Source: Planctomycetota bacterium
Lineage (GTDB): Bacteria; Planctomycetota; PLA2
DNA: 64,000 bases
NCBI GenBank assembly: GCA_021776785.1
Contig: JAJFFF010000041.1
Location: 62,001 to 126,000, forward strand
Reading direction: 5' to 3'
The translations under genes and the position numbers were made by a program. Under the pieces are notes generated by a model. That model was not told the DNA's origin, did no database searches, and saw nothing but the letters and a program-made list of their open reading frames with translations. The first letter of the stretch is position 1; the number at the start of each line of letters is the position of its first letter. Shown one piece after another: positions 36,977-45,060 of the stretch.

Positions 36977-37023
36977 CGCACCATCATAGGCGGCGGGCGC
37001 GGCGGCGCGGGCAAGGACCGGCG

Positions 37024-37326
37024 CTACGAGTCCTTGTTGTCCATTTCCCTGGCCACTTGCTCGAGGCGCTGCACGTGTTGAAGAAACGCGCGGCGTCCCT
37101 GCGCCGTGATGCGTACCGTCGTCCGCGGCTTGCGGGCGACAAACTCCTTTTTCGTGGCGACGTAGCCACCGTCTTCGAGCTTACGCAGGTGGACGCCGAG
37201 GTTGCCCTGCGTCAGGCCCAGGAGTGCTTTTAAGTCGCTGAACGTGGCGTGACGACGGGTCAGCAGCACGGTCACGATGCCGAGTCGCGCCTGCGAAAGA
37301 AGGAGATTGTCGAATTCAGGATTCAC
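37024..37326 (-). CDS. Winged-helix transcriptional regulator (single-domain)
   Basis: The protein has 100 residues. A winged helix-turn-helix is evident: LSQARLGIVTVLLTRR, then ATFSDLKALLGLTQGNLGVHLRKLEDGGYV (recognition helix and turn), then the wing RKPRTTVRITAQGRRAF. It matches the small MarR/ArsR-like winged-helix family that has no effector domain. It is the last gene of an operon whose upstream member is a membrane protein, to which it is coupled by an 11-bp overlap. It may regulate that operon. Confidence 0.85.
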   Translation of the reverse strand: MNPEFDNLLLSQARLGIVTVLLTRRHATFSDLKALLGLTQGNLGVHLRKLEDGGYVATKKEFVARKPRTTVRITAQGRRAFLQHVQRLEQVAREMDNKDS

Positions 37327-37915
37327 GCGCGATCAAAGCGACGCGTCGCTCCGCCATCCAGCTCGGGACGATCATGCCTAGGCCCATCGCCGGCCCCAAG
37401 ATGAACCCGGAGTAACGCATCCAAGTCATCGCGGCCAACGTCGCGCACAAGATGGCGCCACCGGCCAAACGGTACTCGGGACGGTAGACGACCCCGAGCA
37501 TGAACGCCATGTTGGCGTACGCAAACCCCCAAACGACCGGCGTCGACTGCGGATGAATCCAACCGATGCCGGGTCCCGCCGAGCCGACGATCAGCGCGAC
37601 GACGAGGTTTGCAAACACAATCCACTGCACTTGTGCGGCGACGTGCGTGTTCTGGCCTTCGAGTCGAGGGTTCGCTTTGAGCCGCGCGCCCAACACCATG
37701 CTTCCGACGATACCGATGGCGAGCGCGCAGGCGCCGACGATCGCGGTCGTTTTGAAACTGCCGGCCAAGCACAGCGCGTTCATCGCCGGGTAGCTCACGA
37801 GCACCAAGAGGCCCCAGATCAAGAAATGGGCGGCGTGCGGATCGACGCGCCGTTCCGTTTGCGCGAGGACGCGGCGGATGTAGGCCAAGTCCGCGACGGG
37901 ATCGTGTTGTTCCAT
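37316..37915 (-). CDS. Multi-pass membrane protein of unknown function
   Basis: The protein has 199 residues and about six hydrophobic helices after an acidic N-terminal 25 residues (MEQHDPVADLAYIRRVLAQT). The first helix begins near AHFLIWGLLVLVSYPA. The pattern of a short soluble head with a DPVADLAYIR motif, paired with a downstream winged-helix gene, is frequent in Planctomycetota and other phyla, but the function is not known. TGATG links it to the TPR gene upstream (stop and start overlap at 37915), and its own end overlaps the regulator gene. Confidence 0.75.
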   Translation of the reverse strand: MEQHDPVADLAYIRRVLAQTERRVDPHAAHFLIWGLLVLVSYPAMNALCLAGSFKTTAIVGACALAIGIVGSMVLGARLKANPRLEGQNTHVAAQVQWIVFANLVVALIVGSAGPGIGWIHPQSTPVVWGFAYANMAFMLGVVYRPEYRLAGGAILCATLAAMTWMRYSGFILGPAMGLGMIVPSWMAERRVALIARES

Positions 37916-38784
37916 CAGTCGTCCTCTCCCGAGATGGCTTTGATTTCGAGCAGCGCCTTGTTTTTGGGGAAGCGCTCCAGCCCCCGCGCCCACACGGCCC
38001 GGCCGCGTTTGAGGTTGCCCGCATCCTTATAGAGCGTGCCGAGGCGCTGATACACGAGCGCGTGCGATTCCTCGGCGCGTCCGGCTTCCTGAATCTCCAT
38101 CAGTTTTTCGAACTGCTCGATGGCGGCGGGGCGCATCCCGACAAACTCGGGCGCCATGCTTTCACCAAACGCCTTGCCGTACCGCGCCTGCCAGTGGTTG
38201 GTGTCGAGTTCGATCGCGCGCCGGTACGCAGCGGCCGCCTTCTCCCAGACCACGCCCTGTTGCGGACCGCGCGGCGTTGCGTACGCCGTTTGCGCCTCGT
38301 ACGCCGTGGCGAGCGCGCAATGCAGATCCGCATTCGTCGGATCTTTGGCGATCCACGTTTTGAGCAACGCCACCGCATCGGCGATTTCATCGTGGTGGGT
38401 GCCCAGATGGCCCATCAGGCGCGATGCGGCGGCGTGGCCAAAGCCCTCGCCCAAGTCCACGCGCAGGCGCTTGACGAACGCGGGGAGCGTTCCGAGCTCT
38501 TGGGGCGCGGACGCGGTGTCGTCGGTGGGCGGGCGTTGGGGCGGCGGTTTCGGTGTCGCGGTCGTCTTGGACGCCCCACCCGCCGTACGGGCGTTCGCAA
38601 GACTACGCTCCAAGCGCTCGATCCGCCGCACCCACGCTTCCGAGTCGCCCGACTCCTGCGGCCGCTCCGCCGTGTTTCGGGCCCGGTCGCTCCGCTCGGG
38701 AGCCGCCGGCCGCATCCAGGCGTACGCGGCGGACCCCACGGCGCCCGCGCCGACCATCAGGACAATCTGCACAAACCACTTCAT
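37915..38784 (-). CDS. Membrane-anchored TPR protein
   Basis: The protein has 289 residues. One N-terminal hydrophobic helix (VQIVLMVGAGAVGSAAYAW) acts as an anchor, followed by a Pro/Thr-rich linker and then a TPR region (about residues 120-280): NADLHCALATAYEAQTAY, then AAAAYRRAIELDTNHWQARYG and LVYQRLGTLYKDAGNLKRGR. TPRs mediate protein contacts. This is the first gene of a three-gene operon with a clear sigma-70-type promoter (38835-38862) and a Shine-Dalgarno AGAGGA about 9 nt before the ATG. Its partner is probably the membrane protein encoded next. Confidence 0.82.
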   Translation of the reverse strand: MKWFVQIVLMVGAGAVGSAAYAWMRPAAPERSDRARNTAERPQESGDSEAWVRRIERLERSLANARTAGGASKTTATPKPPPQRPPTDDTASAPQELGTLPAFVKRLRVDLGEGFGHAAASRLMGHLGTHHDEIADAVALLKTWIAKDPTNADLHCALATAYEAQTAYATPRGPQQGVVWEKAAAAYRRAIELDTNHWQARYGKAFGESMAPEFVGMRPAAIEQFEKLMEIQEAGRAEESHALVYQRLGTLYKDAGNLKRGRAVWARGLERFPKNKALLEIKAISGEDD

Positions 38785-38834
38785 CTGTTGGTTCCTCTCT
38801 CGGGAGAGACCCCTTGGTCGCTCGCCTGTGGTCT

Positions 38835-38862
38835 ATAATACAGACTAGTTTGCAGTCGTCAA
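38835..38862 (-). promoter_or_regulatory. Sigma-70-type promoter of the TPR operon
   Basis: On the minus strand TTGACG (38862-38857) and TATTAT (38840-38835) are separated by 16 bp. The transcript would start near 38827, leaving a leader of about 43 nt. The leader hairpin TCTCT-CCCG-AGAGA (38809-38796) covers part of the Shine-Dalgarno site. Confidence 0.75.
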
Positions 38863-38954
38863 GCGCGGCGATGGAAAAAACTCCGATGCCGTGGCGCCGC
38901 GGGGGCGTCGCATAGACCTTGGCGGGATTGCTTACGCCCTTAGACTGCCCGGTC

Positions 38955-40757
38955 ATGACCGCGCTCAGAAACATTGCGATCATCGCCCACGTCGACCACG
39001 GGAAGACGACGTTGGTCGATCAGATGCTGCGCCAATCCGGCGTCTATCGCGACAACCAAGAGGTCGTTGACCTCGTCATGGACTCCGGAGATTTGGAGCG
39101 CGAGCGCGGCATCACGATTCTCTCGAAGAACACGTCGATCGTGTTTCAAGGCACCAAGCTCAACATCGTCGATACGCCGGGTCACGCGGACTTCGGCGGC
39201 GAGGTCGAGCGCGTGTTGCAGATGGTGGATGGCGTCCTCGTCTTGGTGGACGCGTTCGAGGGGCCGATGGCGCAGACGCGATTCGTTTTGCGCAAAGCGT
39301 TCGAACGCCACCTCAAGCCGATCGTCGTTGTGAACAAAGTCGACCGCAAGGGCGCGCGTCCCGCCGAAGTGATCGACGAAGTCGTCAGCTTGTTTTGCGA
39401 CCTCGACGTGCCCGACCACCTACTCGAGTTTTCGGTCGTGTATGCGTCCGGGCGCGACGGATGGGCGACGCGCACACTCACCGAGGAGCGTAATGACTTG
39501 CGCCCGTTGTTCGAGACGATCCTTTCGGATCTTCCGGCACCGGGCGGCGATGCGACGGCGCCCGCGTGTCTGTCGATCGCGGCGATTGACTACGACTCGT
39601 ATGTCGGTCGTATCGCATTGGGTCGTGTGCGCGACGGCACGATTCGCGCGGGCGAGAAAGTCTCGGTGACGAACCGCGACGGAAGCACGCGCACGGAGGT
39701 GATCGAGAAGATCATGCTCTTTGAGCACTTGGGCAAACGTGAAGTGAAAGAGGTCGCCGCGGGCGAAATCTGCGCGCTCGTCGGGATGAACAACGTCGAG
39801 ATCGGCGAGACCGTCGCGGAGCTCGACCATCCGACGTTTGTCGACGTGCCGCCGGTCGAAGAGCCGACGATTTCGGTCATCTTCACGATCAACACTTCGC
39901 CGCTGGCGGGAACCGAAGGCAAACACGTCCAGAGCCGCAAGCTCAAGGAGCGTTTGTTTCGGGAAACCGAAGCGGATGTCGCGTTGCGCGTCGAGGCCAC
40001 CGACTCGGCCGACAGCCTCAAGGTGTCGGGGCGCGGTACGCTGCATCTCGGCATCCTCATCGAGAAGCTGCGCCGGGAGGACTACGAGTTTGCCGTCGGC
40101 AGGCCGCAGGTCATCATGCGCGACGATCAAGAGCCGATCGAGCGGCTTATCGTGGATGTTCCCGATGAGCACTCGGGCACGGTGGTTTCGCTTTTGGCCA
40201 AGCGACGAGGCACATTGGAATCGGTACAAGCGCGCGCCGGTCAAGTACGCCAGGAGTTTTCGGTTCCGTCGCGCGGTCTGATCGGCTTGCGCACGCGCTT
40301 GCTCACGGCGACGCGCGGCGAAGCGATCTGCCAGACGATCTTTGAAGGATATGGACCGATGCGCGGTCACATTCCCGGGCGCAACAACGGCGTGCAGGTG
40401 TCGATGGCGGCCGGCAAGGTCGTGGGTTTTGCGTTGTTTAACTTAAAAGACCGCGGCGGGCACTTTGTGAAGCCCGGCGATCCCGCGTACGAAGGTATGG
40501 TCGTGGGCGAACATTGCCGCCCCGGCGACATCGCGGTCAACCCGTGCAAGGCCAAAAAACACACCAACATTCGCGCGTCCGGCAGCGACGATTCAATCAT
40601 CTTGACGCCGCCGCGCGTGTTCGGCATCGAAGAAGCGCTTGAGTACCTAGCCGACGACGAGCTGATGGAAGTCACGCCCACGTCGTTGCGCCTGCGCAAG
40701 CGCGAGCTCAACACGAGCAAGCGCAAGAAGATGGACAAGGCCGCGAAGCCTTCCTAG
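38955..40757 (+). CDS. typA: Ribosome-associated GTPase TypA/BipA
   Basis: The 600-residue translation GTPase has motifs in order: G1 AHVDHGKTTLV, G2 region LERERGITILSKNTS, G3 DTPGHADF and G4 VVNKVDRKGARP. Two beta-barrel/EF-G-like domains and the TypA-specific C-terminal domain follow (LLTATRGEAICQTIFEGYGP, and SGSDDSIILTPPRVFGIEEAL). TypA supports late 50S assembly and stress growth by binding the ribosome like EF-G. I chose ATG 38955 because MTALRNIAIIAHVDHGK matches the family start. TAGACT lies 8 nt upstream. The last 4 bp overlap the convergent gene. Confidence 0.96.
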   Translation: MTALRNIAIIAHVDHGKTTLVDQMLRQSGVYRDNQEVVDLVMDSGDLERERGITILSKNTSIVFQGTKLNIVDTPGHADFGGEVERVLQMVDGVLVLVDAFEGPMAQTRFVLRKAFERHLKPIVVVNKVDRKGARPAEVIDEVVSLFCDLDVPDHLLEFSVVYASGRDGWATRTLTEERNDLRPLFETILSDLPAPGGDATAPACLSIAAIDYDSYVGRIALGRVRDGTIRAGEKVSVTNRDGSTRTEVIEKIMLFEHLGKREVKEVAAGEICALVGMNNVEIGETVAELDHPTFVDVPPVEEPTISVIFTINTSPLAGTEGKHVQSRKLKERLFRETEADVALRVEATDSADSLKVSGRGTLHLGILIEKLRREDYEFAVGRPQVIMRDDQEPIERLIVDVPDEHSGTVVSLLAKRRGTLESVQARAGQVRQEFSVPSRGLIGLRTRLLTATRGEAICQTIFEGYGPMRGHIPGRNNGVQVSMAAGKVVGFALFNLKDRGGHFVKPGDPAYEGMVVGEHCRPGDIAVNPCKAKKHTNIRASGSDDSIILTPPRVFGIEEALEYLADDELMEVTPTSLRLRKRELNTSKRKKMDKAAKPS

Positions 40758-42106
40758 CGTGACTTCGCCGCGGTCTTGAGCTTCGGGTCGTCTAGGACTC
40801 GACCATGCACCACGATCTCGCCCATCGCATAAAAGGCGCATGCGACATAGACGGTGTTTTCCTGTCCTGGTCGTAACGTGACGTCGCCGGTCCAGATGCC
40901 GCGGAAGAACTTGCCTTTCGTCCCGTCCTCTTCGATCACGCGTTCGCCGGCAACCACGAGAGAGAAACTGCTGTGGCTGCCGGACTGCGCGTCCAAGCGC
41001 GCCCGGTACTCGATCTGTGTGATGCGATAGATCTTGCCCGGCGGAATGTGTCCGCAGCCCTGATAGAACGCGCGCGATCGTTCGCCTCCTTTGAGACTGA
41101 ACGCGTCGTTCCAAATGCCTGTGGTGCTTAGTTCATCGATGCGCCGGAGTGAACCGTCGAGTCGAACTCGACGCTGATTTCCGCCGCCATGGTCGGCATA
41201 GATCTGCATCGTCACGGGCTTGTCGCTCAGCAAACTGGAGGGTCCAAGCCGCAGCGGAATCTCTACCAGCTTGTCAGCGGCCGCTTCGGTGACTATGCGG
41301 CCGGAGATCTCAAGACTCGCCGCTGCCCGCCATCCGGTGATCTCGACATGGCCCCCTTGTCCGTGGCGCAGCATGTGACGACCTGTGAACTCGAAGTCCA
41401 GGGCACGTTTGGCACTCCGACTCTTGCCCACGCCCGGAAGAGTTAGTTGCAGTTGTCCACCTCGGCCGAGCTGCGCGGTGAGCCGCGCGCGCTCAATCAC
41501 GAACACGTGTCCGGGCGGGATCAACCCTCCGCTGTTGTGCGTCAGGTTTTCGTTGGGCTCGAGCGGCGTGTCGATGTTCATCGGGCCGGAATTGCCCGCG
41601 ATGTCGAGCCGTACCCGCGCGTTTCGCGTCGTCCGCATTTGCAAAAGCAGCGGCGAGCCGGTGATCTCGCCGATTTGCTCGCGGACAGCTTGGCGGTGGC
41701 TGATCAGGGAGCCGATGCGAACGGCCAAGTGCTCCCGATGTTTGACCGTGAGCGCTTCGACTTCGCGCCGCGCGGCTTCGAGCAGATCCTCCGGCGGCGA
41801 GTCTTCCGTTCCGGTGTTCTTCCGATAGGCGTCGATCAGCATGCGGCGTAACTCGTTACGGCGAGTCCGTTCGAACGCGGAGCTCGGCGGGCGAGCCGTT
41901 TCGCCGCGCGATTTCTCGCGATTTTTGCCGTCCGCTCGCGTTCCATCGGCTCGCGGTGGGGCGCCGCCTGTCCGCGGCTCGACATCGCTTGGATGCCGTT
42001 CCCGCTGCGGATCACGCCTCGGCGCACTCGGTTCGACGAGCGCTCCCAGCGTCCATCCGACCGCCGCACCGACGAGCATCCCGACAAGAAATCCCTTGGC
42101 TTGCAC
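40754..42106 (-). CDS. Membrane-anchored protein of unknown function
   Basis: The protein has 450 residues from GTG 42106. One N-terminal helix (GFLVGMLVGAAVGWTLGALV) anchors it. An Arg/Pro/Glu-rich linker (about residues 30-80) leads to a mostly beta-strand body with repeated signal-like phrases: GLIPPGHVFVIERARLTAQL and CGHIPPGKIYRITQIEYRARL, each followed by a polar beta hairpin. This suggests two copies of one beta-sandwich domain. No family is recognised. The start is chosen because the hydrophobic helix begins there. A longer frame to 42388 is open but looks non-coding. The gene faces the structured RNA region across 450 bp. Confidence 0.65.
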   Translation of the reverse strand: MQAKGFLVGMLVGAAVGWTLGALVEPSAPRRDPQRERHPSDVEPRTGGAPPRADGTRADGKNREKSRGETARPPSSAFERTRRNELRRMLIDAYRKNTGTEDSPPEDLLEAARREVEALTVKHREHLAVRIGSLISHRQAVREQIGEITGSPLLLQMRTTRNARVRLDIAGNSGPMNIDTPLEPNENLTHNSGGLIPPGHVFVIERARLTAQLGRGGQLQLTLPGVGKSRSAKRALDFEFTGRHMLRHGQGGHVEITGWRAAASLEISGRIVTEAAADKLVEIPLRLGPSSLLSDKPVTMQIYADHGGGNQRRVRLDGSLRRIDELSTTGIWNDAFSLKGGERSRAFYQGCGHIPPGKIYRITQIEYRARLDAQSGSHSSFSLVVAGERVIEEDGTKGKFFRGIWTGDVTLRPGQENTVYVACAFYAMGEIVVHGRVLDDPKLKTAAKSR

Positions 42107-42560
42107 TTCCCCAGCCTCAACGCAGTTGGTCGTCTGGTCAACCCCAGTTCCGCATTCCAGATTGGCGTGCGTGTTCGCTCGCTTGTGCGAAAGCGGCGCA
42201 AACGTGGCGGGCGCGGTTTTCCACGCGCGAGCAAAAATCAAGTTGTGGAGAAGTCGGAACGGGCCGCGTTGTTTGGCTTGGTGCCGACCTCTCGTCGGGT
42301 GCAAAGCATGTGGATAACCGGTGGGGAAAAGTTTTGGCGCGCAAACTGGCCCGCTCCTTGCGCTTGCTCCTTTTGTACGCAAGTACACGCGGCCGATTCG
42401 GCTGCGCTTTCTTTGAAAATGTATCGGTGTCGGGTGTTGAGACCAGCACAGAACCGTTCGTCGCGCCGAACTCCGGTCGGATGCGTCGTGTCCCTAAAGA
42501 GGTTGCGCAAGAGCCTGCAACCGAGGCGAATTCATAAGCCCAGGGAACGGACATCTTAAG
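42107..42560. other. Intergenic region upstream of the structured RNA
   Basis: The 454 bp separate the gene at 40754-42106 (minus) from the RNA. GGTTGC (42501-42506) and GCAACC (42517-42522) form a hairpin with a 10-nt loop. No convincing -35/-10 pair was found in the expected place before 42561; CATAAG (42533-42538) is a weak candidate. No protein-coding frame with a good start was seen. Confidence 0.45.
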
Positions 42561-43385
42561 AGGCGCTTGCTTGTAAAGAGCCCATGGCGCGAACGGAAGT
42601 GCAAAAACCCAGGAAGGCAGGCAGCCTCGAGAGAGGCAAGCCGCTTTTGTCGCACGCTAAACCCCTGGAGCCCCGCCCGGAAGTGGAAACGTAGGGAGCA
42701 CTTTCGGCCGAAAGGGCATGAGGGGAGAGATCGGGAAGCCGGTCTGGAGGCGATGGAGGAGAAAGCCTTGGAGGGCACAACCCCAGGAGGGCATGGTTGA
42801 GGCGTCTTTGGTTGGTTTACTGATGGAAGACAAATTGGCCCCTTTCCGACTGAGAGAAACCTCTGGAGTCGCGGTCGTGCAGCTTTGGCTGTGCGAAAAA
42901 AACGACAGGAGAGGCGAGGCCCCGCAAGGGGTACCGCCGGTCGGGAGGAGCAAGGCCCTGAAGGGGGAATCCTAGGAACGCTGCAGTGGCTGACGGGCTG
43001 CTGCCAGGCATGAAAGGGAGTAAGCCGTCGAGAGGGTAGAAAAACCCTGAGGGCGGAAGGTGCCGTAGGCGGGAGCCTGCGGGGAAACCGGATCTTTCTC
43101 GCCGGAATGTGTTGTAAGGACAAAAAATCCCAGGAGAGTCGATCACTTGTCTTCGGGCAAGCGACGGGACCACGAGGTTAGACACTTCAGAGACGAACTA
43201 AGCAGGCGCGTGGTGCGCCCCTTCGCGGTAGCGTTGGGGTGAGGCGCGGTCCGAAAGACCTCAAGGCGATAGCAATCGCGAAGAGGGAGCGTCCAACCCA
43301 TACGGCGCTACGGACCGGGCGAGTCGCGGAGCTGTCGGTCAACGTCAGAGAAGTGCGGCGCTTACTTGGCGACAAGCAAGCCCCA
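42561..43385 (+). ncRNA. Candidate large structured non-coding RNA (about 820 nt)
   Basis: No reading frame here looks like protein, but the plus strand folds densely. Hairpins: GCCTC-GAGA-GAGGC (42624-42637); CCCCT/AGGGG plus GCCC/GGGC with a 3x3 loop (42662-42725); CCTCT, GTCG, CGTGCAGC-TTTG loop (42860-42914, again a 3x3 loop); CCCC-GCAA-GGGG (42920-42931); GCAGTGGC/GCTGCTGC (42983-43004); AGGGT/ACCCT (43033-43048); GTAGGC-GGGA-GCCTGC (43065-43080); CTTGTC-TTCG-GGCAAG (43146-43161); GGCGC/GCGCC (43205-43219); GTAGCG/CGCTAC (43228-43311). GNRA and UUCG loops occur only in this orientation, which fixes the strand. GCTTGCTTGT (42565-42574) is fully complementary to ACAAGCAAGC (43372-43381) and could close the whole RNA. 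I see no RNase P, tmRNA, rRNA or group II intron core motif. The exact ends and promoter are unknown. Confidence 0.75.
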
Positions 43386-43542
43386 CCCTTGTCCCCCCGC
43401 GAGACTTTGGAGGGACGAACGCCTCAACACCCCACCGATCTTTATATACACAGCCCTCACTGTCCGACGCGGTCGTGGCGAGACTCCTCCGACACGGCCG
43501 CGTCAATTCTATTTGGGCGGGCTTCGCCCCCGGCCTGTTTGC

Positions 43543-43839
43543 CTATTTGGGACGGGGCGGCTGGTTCTCCGCGTCCTTTGGCGGCGCCATTTTTTCGGCT
43601 GCTTCGAGTTGCTTGCGGAGGCGTTCCAGCTCGGCGTCGGTCTCGGCTTGGCGTAGCCGCTCCTGCAACATCAGCTCCGTCAGCGGATCGACGCCGGCGG
43701 GCGGTGGAGGCGCGTCTGCCTCGCGCTTACCCCACCACAAAAAAATCAGCGCCCCGGCCAGGATGCCGCCGACGAACCAGGCGACTCCGCGGCGGACGCG
43801 ATTGCTCGGGGGCGGGGCGGACTCGGCCATCGCGCTCAT
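43543..43839 (-). CDS. Small membrane-anchored coiled-coil protein
   Basis: The protein has 98 residues. A basic head (SNRVRR) precedes one hydrophobic helix (GVAWFVGGILAGALIFLWWG), then a Pro-rich linker and a charged helix (RLRQAETDAELERLRKQLEAAEKM) typical of a short coiled coil. It is not a recognised family. The ATG at 43839 lies 24 bp from the divergent kynureninase-like gene. The 3' end converges on the structured RNA. Confidence 0.65.
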   Translation of the reverse strand: MSAMAESAPPPSNRVRRGVAWFVGGILAGALIFLWWGKREADAPPPPAGVDPLTELMLQERLRQAETDAELERLRKQLEAAEKMAPPKDAENQPPRPK

Positions 43840-43863
43840 TGTAGAGACTTGTAGGATGGCGGG

Positions 43864-45060
43864 ATGGATCCGTTGCTCTCGTATCGGGAACGCTTCCCGA
43901 TCCTGCAAACCACGACGTACTTGATCAACAATTCGCTCGGCGCGATGCCGGGAGACGTGTATCAGGAGATGCGTAGCTACGCTGGGATCTGGGCGCAACG
44001 CGGTGTGCGCGCTTGGGGCGAGGCGTGGTGGACCTTGCCGGTGGACGTCGGCGATCTGGTCGCGCCCATTCTCGGGGCGCGTCCCGGCACAATCTCGATG
44101 CACACCAATGTGTCGACCGCGACGGCGGTGGTGTTGTCCGCGCTGACGCCGACCCAAGCCAAGAACAAGGTGGTCACGACCGCGCTGCAGTTTCCGTCGA
44201 TTCAGTATGTCTTGGAGCAGTGGTGTTTGGAGCGCGACGTTACGTTGGAAGTCGTGCCGGCGGACGCGTCGGGATTGGGCGTCGATCAGCAGCGCTTGCT
44301 CGAAGCGATTGACGATTCCACGTTGGCCGTTTCGGTTTCGCACGCCGAGTTCAAGAGTGCGTATCTCAACGATGCGCCCGCGATCGCCCGCTGTTGTCGT
44401 GCGCACGACGCGCTGCTCATTCTCGACGCGTTTCAGTCGGCGGGTGTTGTGCCCATCGAGGTCGAGCAGTGGGGCGTCGATGTTTGCGTCGGCGGTTGTT
44501 TGAAATGGTTGTGCGGTGGGCCGGGCAACGTGTATCTCTACGTCGACCCCGAGGTGGCGCCCCGTTTGCAGCCGCGCTTGACCGGCTGGATGGCGCACCC
44601 CGCGCCGTTTGCGTTCGAGAACGCCCCGATGCGTTGGCGCGACGATGCGTACCGTTTTTTGGCCGGGACGCCCCAGATCGCTTGTTTATACGCCGCGTCT
44701 CCGGGGCTCAAGATGCACGCTGAGATCGGCATTCCGGCGATTCGCGCCAAGTCGCTCCTGATGACCGATGCGTTGCTCGACGCTGCGCAAGCGCGCGGTT
44801 GGGACGTGACCGCGCCGCTCGACCGAACCGTGCGCGGCGGCACCGTGGCCGTCAATGCGCCGCACGGCGAGCTTGTCGCGAAAGAACTCAACGACCGCGA
44901 TGTGGTCGTTGATTTTCGTCCGGGCGCGGGCATTCGCATCGCGCCGCACTTTTACAACTCGGTGGACGAGTGTCAGTTCGCGATCACGCAGATCGACGAG
45001 ATCTTGCAGACCAAGGCGTACGAAAAGCACACTTCGGTGGCCGGAGCGACGCCCACTTGA
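43864..45060 (+). CDS. Kynureninase-like PLP enzyme
   Basis: The 398-residue class-V aminotransferase-fold protein belongs to the kynureninase branch: INNSLGAMP near the start, HTNVSTATAVVLSAL, then LILDAFQSAGVVPIEVEQWGVD with the PLP-binding Asp, and the Schiff-base Lys in GGCLKWLCGGPGN. Kynureninase cleaves kynurenine to anthranilate and alanine. The call is supported by the next gene, a kynurenine-formamidase-like cyclase, whose TTG overlaps this gene's stop. The ATG follows TAGGAT (43852-43857) by 6 nt. It could also be a related cysteine desulfurase-like enzyme, but the pairing argues for the tryptophan pathway. Confidence 0.82.
   Translation: MDPLLSYRERFPILQTTTYLINNSLGAMPGDVYQEMRSYAGIWAQRGVRAWGEAWWTLPVDVGDLVAPILGARPGTISMHTNVSTATAVVLSALTPTQAKNKVVTTALQFPSIQYVLEQWCLERDVTLEVVPADASGLGVDQQRLLEAIDDSTLAVSVSHAEFKSAYLNDAPAIARCCRAHDALLILDAFQSAGVVPIEVEQWGVDVCVGGCLKWLCGGPGNVYLYVDPEVAPRLQPRLTGWMAHPAPFAFENAPMRWRDDAYRFLAGTPQIACLYAASPGLKMHAEIGIPAIRAKSLLMTDALLDAAQARGWDVTAPLDRTVRGGTVAVNAPHGELVAKELNDRDVVVDFRPGAGIRIAPHFYNSVDECQFAITQIDEILQTKAYEKHTSVAGATPT

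Noticed and set aside
42494..43123. 209-codon minus-strand frame over the structured RNA
   Set aside because: The translation is Pro/Ser/Arg/Leu low-complexity with no start context, as often seen opposite structured RNAs. The hairpins and one-sided tetraloops favour RNA on the plus strand.
42561..43385. Group II intron, RNase P RNA or tmRNA as identity of the structured RNA
   Set aside because: I could not find a domain V-like hairpin, a GUGYG 5' end, the RNase P core blocks (GAGGAAAGUCC, ACAGAA) or a CCA-ended tRNA-like domain. A covariance-model search would settle it.
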